NCBI GenBank assembly: GCA_025399215.1
Contig: MU621107.1
Span: 57,603-121,602, forward strand
Length of the DNA stretch: 64,000 bases
Source: Globomyces pollinis-pini
Taxonomy: Eukaryota > Chytridiomycota > Chytridiomycetes > Rhizophydiales > Globomycetaceae
Reading direction: 5' to 3'
In this document: positions 36,608-47,984 of the stretch, one piece after another
Layout of the letters: each line of letters starts with the position of its first letter
Position numbering within the stretch: position 1 is the stretch's first letter
The notes under the pieces: model-generated
What the model saw: only the letters and a program-made list of their open reading frames with translations
What the model was told of the DNA's origin: nothing
Database searches by the model: none
Program-made: the position numbers and the translations under genes

Positions 36608-37586
36608 ATGATAAAAACAGGACTGCAGATGATGAGCACTAGAAAGATGCACATCCGTTCATTTAGTTCATCTTACATGACCATTAAGCGAGATGTGGTC
36701 GATTCTAACGATACTGGGGTAGTTATTCTCCAACTTAATCAACCTGACACTCTCAATGCATTAACTGTCGATATTGGAAAAGGTAATCTATTATTGCTAT
36801 GGGATTCTTAAAATGTCATACCAATCTCTGTTCATTTTCTCACTTGCAGAATTCCAGTCCAATCTGGCTAAATTGAAATCTGACGACTCTGTGCGTTGCC
36901 TCATATTGACTGGATCAGGTAGAGCTTTTTCTGCTGGTGGTGATTTGGAATGGTTACGTGCACGCAATATTGCACCAGCATCTCAGAATGTCAAGACGAT
37001 GGAAAACTTCTATGGTATGTTCTTGAGTTCACTACTGTAAGCTTTTCAAATCTGATTGTAGTCAATTGCCATTTCCAACCATTGCTGCTGTGAATGGTCT
37101 TGCTGTTGGAGCAGGAGCTTGTTTGCCTCTTGCCTGTGATATTAGACTAGCTGGTGATAAAGCAAAGTTTGCTTATAACTTTGTTCGTTTAGGAATTCCC
37201 CCAGGTATAACCTTAATTTTTAGTTAATCTAAGGAATGGGCGGTAGCTATACATTACAAAAAATAATTGGACATCAAAGAGCTTCCAAACTATTACTTAC
37301 TGGAACACCAATCAGTGCAAAGGAAGCTCAATCATACGGGTTGGTTTTGGATGTGATACCACAGGAAGAACTTCAAGTGGTGAGTTTGGAAATGGCAAGA
37401 GAAATCGCTAAAGGATCTCCTGTCGCGATTAGAGAAACATTAAAAGCGTTGCGATTAAATTTTAATGGTGGATTAATTGAAAATTCGTTAGCAAGGGAAG
37501 CTTTATCCCAAGCGATATGTATGAAAGAACCAGATTATATGGAAGGGTTAAATGCTGTATCAGAAAAACGAAGTCCAAAGTTCTAA
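36608..37586 (+). CDS. Crotonase-fold (enoyl-CoA hydratase/isomerase-like) protein, likely mitochondrial
   Basis: The N-terminal 25 residues are rich in Arg, Lys and Ser without acids, consistent with a mitochondrial targeting sequence. The crotonase core is clear: VILQLNQPDTLNALTVDIG, CLILTGSGRAFSAGGDLEWL (oxyanion hole), FPTIAAVNGLAVGAGACLPL, FVRLGIPPGMGGSYTLQKII, LLLTGTPISAKEAQSYGLV. Three short introns (near 36.78-36.85, 37.02-37.06 and 37.20-37.23 kb). The two glutamates used by hydratases are not seen: GAGACLP replaces GGGxE, and AYNFVRLG replaces (P)E-x-x-LG. An isomerase, a different acyl-CoA reaction or a non-catalytic role (AUH/ECHDC2-like) is therefore as likely as hydration. It runs 57 bp into the next, same-strand gene. 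Confidence 0.87.
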
Positions 37587-37643
37587 TAAAGATCATATTG
37601 GTGTGTTGAGTTTAGATTATCTTCCTTTTTCATCTTTACATTG

Positions 37644-38658
37644 ATGGCACTTTCTTCCGCTTGGCTGATTATCCCATTCACAATCCTAGGAACAATTCTT
37701 CTCACTTTAAGAAATCAACCGAAACCTAGGAAGCCATCAAAGAAGGTAGAGGAATTGTAAATTATTTGCAACTCCCATAAAGTATGTACTAATTTTAAGG
37801 TAGTTATTATTGGGGCTTCCAGTGGGATAGGAAGAGATCTGGCAATAAGATATGCAAAGTCTGGTGCTTCAATCGTCATTACGTCAAGGCGAAGAGATAA
37901 ACTGGAGGAGGTTGCTGCATTGTGTAATGAAGATACTTTTGTATTTGTTGGAGATATGACGCATTATACTTCTTTAAAAGATTTATTCCTATTTGCAAAA
38001 TCCAAGTTGGGTGGAATTGATACTCTAATCTTGAGGTAAGTTTATTCACGTTGAATTTTTAGTGCCGGAGTTCTGTCAGTCTTGCCATTTGAGCGTTTAT
38101 CTGAGCATAATGATTTTGAAGAAATCGTACACGGAGTTCTTAACGTTAATGCTATCAGTCCTATCTTGGCTACTCGAGTATTTCTTCCTGACATAATTGA
38201 ACATCAAGGTCAAATAGTGGTTATATCATCAGCAGGTACCGATGTAGTTAATCTAATATGTAGCTGGTGTACTTGCATCACCAACGGTATTTTCAAAATA
38301 GACTTATTCAACTTAGCGAAGCTTATACACGGCATCCAAACATGCAGTGACTGGTTTCTTTAGATCATTACGAATCGAAGTAGCAGGTCACGGTGTTCAT
38401 ATATGCCACGTTATGCCTGGTTCTGTGGATACGGACCTCCGAAAATCATCTTTAGATGGTGACAAAGTAGCGGAGCCAGAGAAACGAAAAAAGATTATGT
38501 CCGCAGAGCAATGTGGTTCAATAATATTTGAAGCAGCGCGGTTAGGTCAAAATGAAGTATACATCCCAAAAGTATACCAATTGGCAGTGATAGTTTCGTA
38601 TATTTTTCCAGGATTGATAAACTATTTTGCAGCCAAAAAGTACGGATATACGATTTAA
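37644..38658 (+). CDS. Membrane-anchored short-chain dehydrogenase/reductase (DHRS7-like)
   Basis: The N-terminal hydrophobic segment AWLIIPFTILGTILLTL acts as a membrane anchor and is followed by a basic stretch. After an intron the Rossmann motif VVIIGASSGIGRDLAIRYA appears, then SIVITSRRRDKLEEVA. The conserved serine region is QIVVISSAAGVLASPTR, assembled over a 28-nt intron and joined across a 30-nt intron to SLYTASKHAVTGFFRSL, with the active-site Tyr and Lys. HVMPGSVDTDLRK follows. A C-terminal hydrophobic patch (VIVSYIFPGLINYF) resembles DHRS7/ER oxidoreductases. NAD(P)H-dependent carbonyl chemistry at a membrane is inferred; the substrate is unknown. Confidence 0.88.
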
Positions 38659-39324
38659 ATAGTCGTTAATAGTGTAATAAACCTCATAAACATTCTAGGA
38701 TGGAACAGTTTGTTGATTATTCTAAAAAAAAGCAATATATACATTGAAGAATACATGAGTGAAGGATTTAGTAGAGGACTGCATTATATTATCGAATTTT
38801 ATGAGTCACCATAGAATGTAATTAAAGAGATTCCATTGATGACTCACGAAGTTACTGTATTTAAATGTGAATACGTACCGTAAAAACTACGAACGAAAGA
38901 GTTTGCTCATATACTGGCTATTGTGAGTGGATGAAGTCCATGAAAGAGTTAACTTGAAACGCGACGTAATTCGGCAAGGCTTCAAACGAAAAATGTAGAG
39001 GTAACATAGGATTACATTTAAAAGGTGGCAAAAATCCTAAGTCAAGCACAAGATTGAAGATCTGAATGAACATGAAAAGATGGTGTATTTTATATACTTC
39101 ATTGCGAGTGAAATACTCCAATGTAGAAACAGACACGTAATAAAAGCATACAATATTTGGTTATGTTACATATCCAAAAATACACTCTTGGATCAATTAA
39201 AAATCCCATTGTAAAGGTGATTTCCAAGTTCTTTGAAGGGTGCAACAATGAAACCGACCAGATTGAAACAGTTGCCACCAGCCTCCTCGTTACAAAACCT
39301 TGACAATTCTCAACTTTCCCATTA
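38659..39324. other. Intergenic region upstream of the C2H2 factor, no gene supported
   Basis: About 670 bp without a frame I can relate to any family on either strand. An 80-codon minus-strand frame at 38918-39136 has no ATG with family support. A short plus-strand frame from an ATG at 39247 (starting MKPTRLKQLPPAS) stops just before the transcription-factor start and could be a leader peptide or an extra first exon. This is the largest gap in the window and probably holds the regulatory region of the factor. Confidence 0.4.
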
Positions 39325-40628
39325 ATGCAAAATAGTAGTAATACAGCATACGGAAAGAACAGACCTATTGGAACTATCCCTGAGGAGAATGAAAATTACT
39401 TGGAACAATCTGATTCTTTCACTAACGTTAATGAAAACTGTATTGATTTTTCAAATACTGGTATCTCTTTTTCGTCTTTCAATACAATTCCTACTAATAC
39501 TACTACATCGGGTGGGTTGTTCAATGATCTCGGTACCATGGAATTCTCAAATAACTCGTCACAATTGGGAATGAATCCCAGTTTCAACCCTTTAGGCTTT
39601 AATCAACCTATTGCCAATACTAACCAAATTGATATTAATATTGATGGTTTGTCTATTAACCAGACTTCTTTGTACAATCCTCAAATGGACTTTATGTCTC
39701 AATTTAATGCAATGCTCCATCAGAATAATAATCAGTTTATGGTGCCTCCAAGCTGGTAAGAGTTATCATTCCTTGATAGACTACTAGGATTAATACTATC
39801 CCAACTCCAATGACACCTCATATGGGAACTCCACTAGATACACCCTATTTATTATCAATGAACACCCCTGCACAATCTCCTTTCATTGCCTCTCGTAAAC
39901 TACTATATTTTAACTTCAGCGTATCTATCTCCGTATGAAGTGCCTCTACAACATAATTCAAATGCGTTAAACTTGATGTCAGGAATTAATAACGACGACG
40001 ATATGAGTTTCTTAACTGTCCCTTTCCAAGATAGATTTGAATCCACACTGAATTTACCTGTGCCTAATATGTCATTTGAAGACAGTCTATCATCAACATT
40101 AGCATTAAACCAATCATTGTCAAGTGACACACTAATTCCATCTGAATCGGAAGAAAGTTCTAGTAAAGCTCAGCCAGAAGTCAAACCAACAACGACAGTC
40201 TTGGATAGTTTACCAGATCCTTCTGTTTGGAATAAAATTCAACATCAAGGACAAACATTATATCAATGCCCTTATGAACAATGTGGCAAAAGTAAACGTG
40301 CATGATTGTTAATGGGTAGCATTTACTAGACCTTACAACCTTAAATCTCATTATAGGGGACATACTGGTGAACGACCTTATGCTTGCGATGCACCAAATT
40401 GTTCATTGAAGTTTGCCAGAAAATATGATTTAAAACGACATCAGAAGTTGCACACGTATACTTATTTATATTAACAGTAGTGGTGCAAAACCATTCGTGT
40501 GTACTGTTTGTTCAAAAGCTTTTGTACGTAGCGATTATTTGAAACGTCATCAACGTGTCCCTGAAGTAGGAAAAGAGTCAGAATGTGATATAGAAGTCCG
40601 TAAAAATGCCCAAGAAAACGAAATTTGA
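39325..40628 (+). CDS. C2H2 zinc-finger transcription factor (Crz1-like)
   Basis: The Asn/Ser-rich N-terminus ([20 protein letters not shown] ... NNNQF) is followed by a Thr/Pro segment ([16 protein letters not shown]) and an acidic Ser-rich part. Zinc fingers lie at the C-terminus. [21 protein letters not shown] is completed by a 28-nt intron in the finger. The second is [21 protein letters not shown] with the linker HTGERPY between them. The third is [19 protein letters not shown]. Order and spacing resemble calcineurin-responsive Crz1. After the third KRH the sequence reads QRVPEVGK, so the final His is missing or displaced. No clear PxIxIT docking motif was noticed. Calcium signalling is therefore only a possibility. 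Confidence 0.85.
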
Positions 40629-40813
40629 TCTCCTATTATAATGTTAATAATATATCATTTATGCATTATTAAGTATTTAAACGCTTAATTCTTTGCTCAT
40701 TCAATCAACTTTGATGAAAATATAATCTTGCATTAATGAAACAGTTCGTTTATATATAGTTAACAAAAAAACCATGATGAAAAGTTGGATATCCTATAAT
40801 TATACCAAAATGA

Positions 40814-41818
40814 CTATGCTTCAAGATTATTAGGTACTGGTATTGATGATTTGTGCAACACCATTTTCAAAAACTCGTACTAAAAATGATGAGAAAAAGA
40901 AATATTACAGTTGTCCATGCTACAGCTGTTGAAGGGATATTTGATAACATTCTAGCTTGAACTCCTCTAGTAAAACCAATTAAACCTTGTTGTTGATAAA
41001 TCAATTTGAATGCATCAACCAAACCATTGACATTTTGTAACTTTACATCTGTTGATAATCCTTTGGTTTGTAGGAGAGTTTTTGCCACATCCAATGGATT
41101 TGTTACAAGAGACGCCATTCCTCCAGCCAGACCTCCAGCAACACAGTGTGATAATGGATTATACTGATTTGATGGATTCATTAGCTTCCTAGTATATTCG
41201 TAGGTTGTAAATTGAATCGCTTGAAAAGGGACAGACATGACAATTGTAGTAGGATAAGAAATATAGAAAGCTCGAAATCCTTCCATTCGATAAACTTCTG
41301 ATGCACAGTGAACTAAACCACGATATTGACTACTGATTTGCATTCTCTGTTTGATAACTAACCAAATTAAGATCATATATTTTACCATCAAATGGAGTCA
41401 AGAAACCGTCATGAGCCAAAGTAGCAATGGCACCAGCGGAAGCTAAACCATGTTAATTTTTAAATAATTCTTTACCATGAGAGATGTGATGATGTTCGGA
41501 AGCATCGATAGATTTGAATTTTTCCTTGCAGAATTCGTAAGCACCAAAATACAAGGCATGAGCCGGTCCAGACCCCAAAATGACAGAGTTTACACCTCTC
41601 CATAGAGAAGCCATTCCTTCAGTTGAGTAAATTCTAGCAAAAGATTTTGCCAAGTTATCGTATAGAGTTGTACTGTTTGCAAAGAACTGAGTTCTAGTTT
41701 TCAATACATCGAGAGGGTAAGTGACAGTATGTTCAGTTATTCCAGCTAAAGCGCCAGCAATCATATTTAAAGACAAACTAGTTGTTGGTAGTGATTCATA
41801 ATCAGTATCTTCACACAT
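40814..41818 (-). CDS. MRS3: Mitoferrin-type mitochondrial carrier
   Basis: Mitochondrial inner-membrane iron importer by family. Starts MCEDTDYESLP, then NMIAGALAGITEHTVTYPLD with the first carrier signature (YPLDVLKTR). GPAHALYFGAYEFCKEKF is the mitoferrin/MRS3-4 hallmark. After an intron near 41.37-41.45 kb come FYISYPTTIVMSVPFQAIQF (second repeat) and GGLAGGMASLVTNPLDVAKT (third repeat). A 29-nt intron replaces an apparent run-on with the conserved ending AWTTYEFLKMVL and the stop at 40814. Three repeats of about 100 residues, six membrane helices, complete. It is divergent from the Lunapark gene. Confidence 0.9.
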
Positions 41819-42233
41819 TTAGAATTTTTTTTCGGTTAAGAATTGAATTGTTTTTAGTTTTTCCATCTCAATTTTAACTCACTTTTGATTGGTTGATGAT
41901 CCCGACATCTGAAACTATTATGGATTCTCAATACAAAAAACAACTGGTAACAGTCTCTGTAATACTTATCAATGAATCCTATTTATGACCTTTGAAATCT
42001 ATATATAGTTTTTATTAGATTTCTAAAAGAAATTATTTGGTTTTCGATTCATGGTGTAGATACATACCATTCCGAACCTTGCCGTTAATTAACATTTGAT
42101 CCATATTCATATCTAAGACTCTAACCTACTTTATCATCAATAAAGAATTATTAACCAGTATACGTACTTATCAAATAGGAGCATTCGCTTATCTCAAAAG
42201 TGAGTTCAAGCATTTGCATCTTTTTCTCCTTTG
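41819..42233. promoter_or_regulatory. Divergent intergenic region mitoferrin / Lunapark
   Basis: About 415 bp of AT-rich sequence between two divergently transcribed genes. It must include both promoters. No specific element was recognised. Confidence 0.4.
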
Positions 42234-43712
42234 ATGGTCAACATTTTCGGATGGCTTCGTAAAAAGGTATTCAATCAAGTACCCTTTAATATCAATAAGG
42301 AAGACATTGATTATGAAAAAATATTGGAAACTTTAGATTCTGATATTAGAAAAACTGAGGTTTGGATTGAATCTAAACTTATTATAGGTATCACCAAAAA
42401 CATCTAATTGGTTCAGTTAGAAATATCATCCATATCAATTCAACAAAGAGTCACTCTATCATTTTGGACAAACTACTCTTCCCTTGCATTCTTACTTTAT
42501 CTCTTGGGTTATTACTTTTACTATTTTTACTTTCAATTCGAATCTTCTGATGATTGGCCAGAGCTCTTAGTTAATACAAGCTTAGTTATTTTATTACCTA
42601 TCTTTATTTATATGGGGAGAAGGTATTAGATCCTAAAACTTATTTATCTACAGGTCTGTTTTTATCATCTTACAACCAGATTCATATTTAATTGGTATAA
42701 AAGGAAAAATCAGTTCCAAGTAGAATCTTTAGCAGAGTTGAGGAATAAGCAACAGTTAAAAGTGGAAGAGTTAAAGAAAAAGACCTCGTATTACATGACG
42801 AAAGGCCTCATTGAACGATATGCTACCCCTACAAAGGATGCCCCTGAAGCAGGCTTACGGCAAAGAAATCCGGGAAATATTGGTAAGCAAATTGGTCTAA
42901 TGAGATCAGGAAAGGGCCAAAATACCAGTAAAGATTGTTTACTTTTAAACTCAGAGTTACAGCAAAATGAACTTAAACCTATGTTGAAAGAGCAGCATTC
43001 AAATGGATCGTTAAGTCAAAGTCATCCTAAAGACCAACTTGGAGTACAAACTGGATCCGTGTCTGTATCAAAAGTTCACTTAAACAAACAAAATGTATCA
43101 CCAGTGTATTTGCAACCAAGTCATCCCCAACGTACTGTAAATGAATCTAATGGTTAGTTGATCAGCCAAAGACAATACTGGATAAGTTTATGGATGCTCT
43201 CATTGGTGATGCAGACACTCCTCAACAGAGGTATGCCTTGATATGCGAAAAATGTTTCCAACACAATGGCTTAGTATTGCCTGATGAATATCTTGATGCC
43301 AGTAATGTTGTTTCACTAATGCCCTATTTTAGAGTTCATATGCATGTCTTGTAAACATTTGACAATCAAAAAATCATCGGCAAAGTTATTGGGAGTTCGG
43401 CGGGTGAAGAGTCATTGTAATGACTATGATACACCTACCAGAGAGCGCAGATTGTCAAATGTTAGTATATCTTCATCATTTTTTGGTAGAGATGATTTAC
43501 CAGAACCAACAGCTAATAGTGGTTCTGAACAAATTCTCAGTAGTCCAATGATTGGTAGTCCTGCGTTTGACAAGGTTGAACTTCCGAAATCTCCACAACT
43601 ACCTGATGTCACCGAGGATGATACTACTCAATCTAAGAATGATAATGATGATAAAGCATCTTCAAAAACAGAAGATGAAGATCATGAAGACTCGAAAAGT
43701 GATAAAGAATAA
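42234..43712 (+). CDS. LNP1: Lunapark (ER three-way-junction protein)
   Basis: ER membrane protein that stabilises tubule junctions. Starts MVNIFGWLRKK, with the conserved helix VWIESKL. Two membrane segments are encoded by LAFLLYLLGYYFYYFYF and LVNTSLVILLPIFIYMG. The predicted coiled coil ELRNKQQLKVEELKKKTSYY is followed by TKGLIERYATPTKD. The zinc-ribbon region is spread over exons: FMDALIGDADTPQQRYALIC, EKCFQHNGLVLPDEY, then after an intron ICMSCKHLTIKK, giving the two CxxC pairs. The C-terminal tail is Ser/Asp-rich and acidic, with RRLSNVSISS as a possible phosphosite. Introns are 25-35 nt. Order matches metazoan and fungal Lunapark; N-myristoylation of the start is not indicated (second residue Val). 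Confidence 0.9.
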
Positions 43713-43896
43713 AATTAGAACCATATCGCTAACACAAGGTTCAAGTAGTTTAAGAAGTTTTTGTTATTAATATCACAAATATACAAAAGGATTATTTCTA
43801 TTTGAGAGAGAAATTGTGTTAAAGTTACAAGTAAGTTGAACGTAAAAACACGCAATTTCTTGTTTTTGTTTGTAATCGGAGTTCGTTCAATAACCA

Positions 43897-46127
43897 ATGG
43901 AACAGTTCAAATCAGCATATTTTGGAAAGTGCAAAGAATTGTCGATCGAACCTCTCACAGCACTAGTTAACAGAATAGATACATATAATGAGGAGGATCC
44001 AAAAGGAGTAACTGAGACATTGGATCTATCTGGACAGTCAATCTCCATAAAATCGGCAGCAGCTCTTTCAACCGCTATAGCTGAATCTCCAATCTTCACT
44101 TCTTTGATTTTAGCAGATTGTTTCTTGGGTGATGATGGATGTGTAAAGATCGCACTGGCATTGAAATTAAATACCTCCATCACTCGTTTGGATTTACGTG
44201 GAAATAGTATACGATCTGATGGTGCAATAGCAATAGCACAGATGTTAAAAGTCAATACGAAATTAGAAACGTAACCAATCTAAATCTTTAAATGATAGGC
44301 TTTTGTTGGAATGGAATTGTGTAGGGATTTGGGATTCAGGAATACAATCCATTGCAGAATCTCTCTCTATGAATGAATATCTACAAGTTTTAGACCTTCG
44401 AAATAATAAGATTGGTCCTCAAGCAGCAATGACTATATCAACATGTTTGAAACACAATACCTCTCTGAGAAAGTTAGGTTTGTCTAAATACATTTAACCA
44501 GCAGATTTAAGATGGAATAATATTGGATTGATTGGAGGACGTGCATTTGTAGATTTACTAAAGTGGAATAAGACTTTAATGGATTTGGAGTTGGCAGGGA
44601 ATGAAATACCTGAAGGTAACCATAGTAAATATAAACTTTAGATGTACTAAGAGCCATTTCCACATCTACTGAGAGGAATAAAGAACGATGGCAACATGAA
44701 TATCATACAAAAGCTCATACACAAACTCTCACCACAACTATTCAAACGTTAACAGCTGAACATAGAGATGTTTTATTGGATATGCAAAACAAACTTAGCA
44801 AAAAATCCAGTCATTCCCTTTCCTTATCCGAGAAACTTGCACAAGCAAACACTGAGATAGACAAAATGCAGTAATATCATTTACTCTTACAGTTTTTTTA
44901 GAAGCGCATATCGTAGCTTAGCAGCACATGCGGAAAAAGCTGAAAATGATAGAATTGGATTGGAAGAGCAATTAGTGAAAGAACGATTTGAATTTCAATC
45001 AAAAATTTCAGAAATTCAAAAAGAAATCATGTTTGAGAGAGATGTAAATGTTTTTCAACGTTAATTAAATGAATAGAGAAGACAAAAATATGAAGAAAAA
45101 CATCAAAAACACATTAACGCTTCTAATGGACAATATTTCGAAATTGAATCAAAATTAAAAACTGCTGTATTAGAGGCAGAGATGTTGCTAAAAGACAAAT
45201 CTAACTTGATGGATGAGCTTTCGAGACTAAAAGAAAAGGAACGACATTTGAATGAGTTATGGGAGGAGAAATTGGAAAGAGTCAATCATTCTCATCATAA
45301 TAAACTAATGGCATTTCAAGAAGCAAAAGATAAAGAAGCAGTTGAAAAACTTCAAAGACTAGAAGAAAAACTGAAAATAGCGGAAATGGAAATTACACGA
45401 ACAGAGACGGTAAATATTCAAATGCTTATTCAATTAGGCACATGACTCTACCAAAGCAAAGTTTTTAGCTGAAAAGAGGCACTGGAGTGATCAACTACTT
45501 GAAGTGGAACAGAGAGTTAGAAAAGAAGACGTATTCGATTATTACTGACATTATCTTAGGAAATAAGGAGAAAAGAAATTGAACATCAGCTTAAATCCTT
45601 ATCAGCTCAACGTGATACATTACAATCAAATGTTGAAACTTTAACAAAAACAAACCAACAATTGAAAAAAGATTATGAACAAGAATTTTCCAAGCTACAA
45701 ATTGAAAAACGAAATTTACAGCAAGAAATCATGGATTGGAATACAAAATCTAATAAGCATCAGATTGACCTTTCACATTACAAAAACAAATTGGATGAAG
45801 CGCGATCATTAGAATCCGATCTATTGGGAAAAATATCGGAATTAAATCAAATACATAAAGATGATGTTAAATTAAAAAAAGATTTAATGGAAGAACTTGA
45901 AAAATTCAAGAAGCAATTATCTTCGAAAACCAATCAAATTTCTAAATTGAAGGAAGAATTGAAAATTCGGGATCAAGAGTTGGATGAAAAAGAAGAGGAG
46001 AATGTCATAAGGGTAAATTGTTTTTCATTTTTATCATTAGATGAAAGAATTACAGATGAGTATTACAAGCTTGCTACAACAACGATCCAAGAAGAGTTAT
46101 CGTCGATATCAAGATGATGATACTTGA
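43897..46127 (+). CDS. LRRC45: LRRC45 orthologue (centrosome/basal-body linker protein)
   Basis: Leucine-rich repeats followed by a long coiled coil, collinear with animal LRRC45: [62 protein letters not shown]. After a short intron comes [20 protein letters not shown], then [32 protein letters not shown] and [17 protein letters not shown]. From about 44.65 kb the protein is continuous coiled coil ([36 protein letters not shown]). A final 28-nt intron near 46.01-46.04 kb leads to [20 protein letters not shown] and the stop at 46127. In animals it sits at proximal centriole ends and is needed for cilia. Its presence here argues for a flagellated life stage. Confidence 0.87.
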
Positions 46128-46242
46128 GTTTTAAGAAATATATTATTAGTATAGTTATTATAGTTAATTTTTGTCATTATTTTCTCTAATAGTTTCTGAC
46201 GTCTATTTGTATGGTTTGTTGTATTGTTGAAATTTACATTCA

Positions 46243-47724
46243 TTATCGAATTGTTAGTAAAGAATCATGTTCTTTAGACTTATGATTGTTTGATTTGTTA
46301 AAAACTGTCCAAAACCTTAGTGTTTCGTCCCTATTTAATTAAAAAATAGGAAATACCCTGCTCCTGTGACTATATTCTGACCATCTGGCGACATTGCAAG
46401 GTATAGTACTCTAAATGAATGACCAGTTAACGTTGCTGAGCATTGCATTGACGGATACTTCCAAATATTGATTTGATTCTGTGAATAACCGTGTGTGCTT
46501 ACAATTTCACTTGAGTTCTTTGACCACGCTAAGTTGCATACTTGAGATCCTGTATCGATATGATTTAATAGGGAGGAAGTCGAAGTATTCCAAATCCTAA
46601 TACATTTATCTGCTGTTCCCCCACCCGAAGCGAGAATGCCATGCTAATTGTTATTTTATAAATGTATACTGTGTGAGGAGACCATGATATAGCTTTGACC
46701 GCTGCAATATGATCACTAAACTGAGTTATTGGAGAAGTTTGTCGAATGTCCCAAATCAGTAGTTTGTTATCGTTTCCACCTGATGCCAATTGGTTTCCCT
46801 CTGGATTCCATTTCAGCCCACACACTTCCTGTCGATGGCCTGTGTACCTTCTTACAGTGTCGCTGGAATCTCTTACATCACGTAGTAATATAGATCGGTC
46901 TCTACTTCCAGAAGTTAACAGTGATTCGTTCCATGATATGGATCCGACTCGCGCTTTATGGTCAGTGAATTGGCGTATTTTCTTCATTTTTTGAACATCC
47001 CATAACTGTACCAATCCTCTATTCGTACCTACAGCAATATGGGAACCCTATTTATTGGATCATGGGATATATAATACCTTTTGAATCCAATTAACAGAAG
47101 TAACAGAATCATATGGTCCTAAATCACATAGTTTATCTACTTTGCTATTGTTTGCTGACCACAAGTAAACGCAAGTGCCTAAACCAACACCAAGAAAGTT
47201 TAGTTTTGACCAATCAACCAAGTTTAAGTAAAAATCATCTTGTAATTCCGGTGCATCCAGAACTTTATAAGGAGTCTTTGATATGTATCTGACAGATTTT
47301 TTGGGTTGTAATAGTGCTGTTTGACTTGTAGGTGTCAATGTGTACGGATTGAATTTTTGTAGAGGAGATAACAATGCTTGTCGCACAACTGTTGGAGACA
47401 ATTCATTTGTAAATGTCATCATTGAAGTTTTGGCTTTTTTAAGCGATGAAGCAGAAGGTAGTAGCTCATTTACAATAACATCATGATACGTCTTTAAACT
47501 CTCCTCGTCTAGGGTCAGTAAGTAGAATCGTAGTACCATATTTATCTACTTCTAAATCTGTTGTGCTTCTAGTCTTTCTTTTAGTTTTTGTTGGTGTTTG
47601 TTCAACTGAAGATAGATATTTATGTTTTGATTTCATTTCTGAACCTCCAGAGCAGTTGATAAATCTACTTTTAGTCTTTCTTGGGATACCTGTCAGATAT
47701 GATCTTTCGCTTGCGAGGAGTCAT
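46243..47724 (-). CDS. CDH1: APC/C activator Cdh1 (Fizzy-related)
   Basis: WD40 co-activator that brings substrates to the anaphase-promoting complex at mitotic exit. The start MTPRKRKIISDR (ATG 47724) joins over a 25-nt intron to FINCSGG, giving a C-box-like SDRFIN. Then ISKTPYKVLDAPELQDDFYL, NLVDWSKLNFLGVGLGTCVY and LWSANNSKVDKLCDLG are characteristic of Cdh1 rather than Cdc20. Blades contain VQLWDVQKMKKIRQF, SGSRDRSILLRDVRD, VCGLKWNPEGNQLASGGND and KLLIWDIRQTSPI. The last introns restore AGDETLRFWTVFN and the C-terminal TIR, an IR tail that docks on the APC/C. The fourth C-box position is Asn instead of Pro. Convergent with LRRC45. Confidence 0.93.
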
Positions 47725-47984
47725 ATCTAGATTTAATTCCTTTTCTATTACAAATGCTATCCATCTTATTTCCGTGTTCTGTTCTATTCATACTTGATGT
47801 GCTACTGACGAGCGTCTTCTCTTCATCATCCATATGAAAGTTTGTTCACAATTTCTATCTGAATAACACGTTAGTTTCTGTCGGAGTTTAATGTATGTGG
47901 CTGAACACAAACATGACTAGATCAAATAGTCAATGATTACAGTAACTCATTAAAAATAGCTATAAATAATAACAAATATATTTA

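Noticed and set aside
38918..39136. 72-codon minus-strand frame in the largest gap
   Set aside because: It has an alternative start only, no recognisable motif and no clear splice partners.
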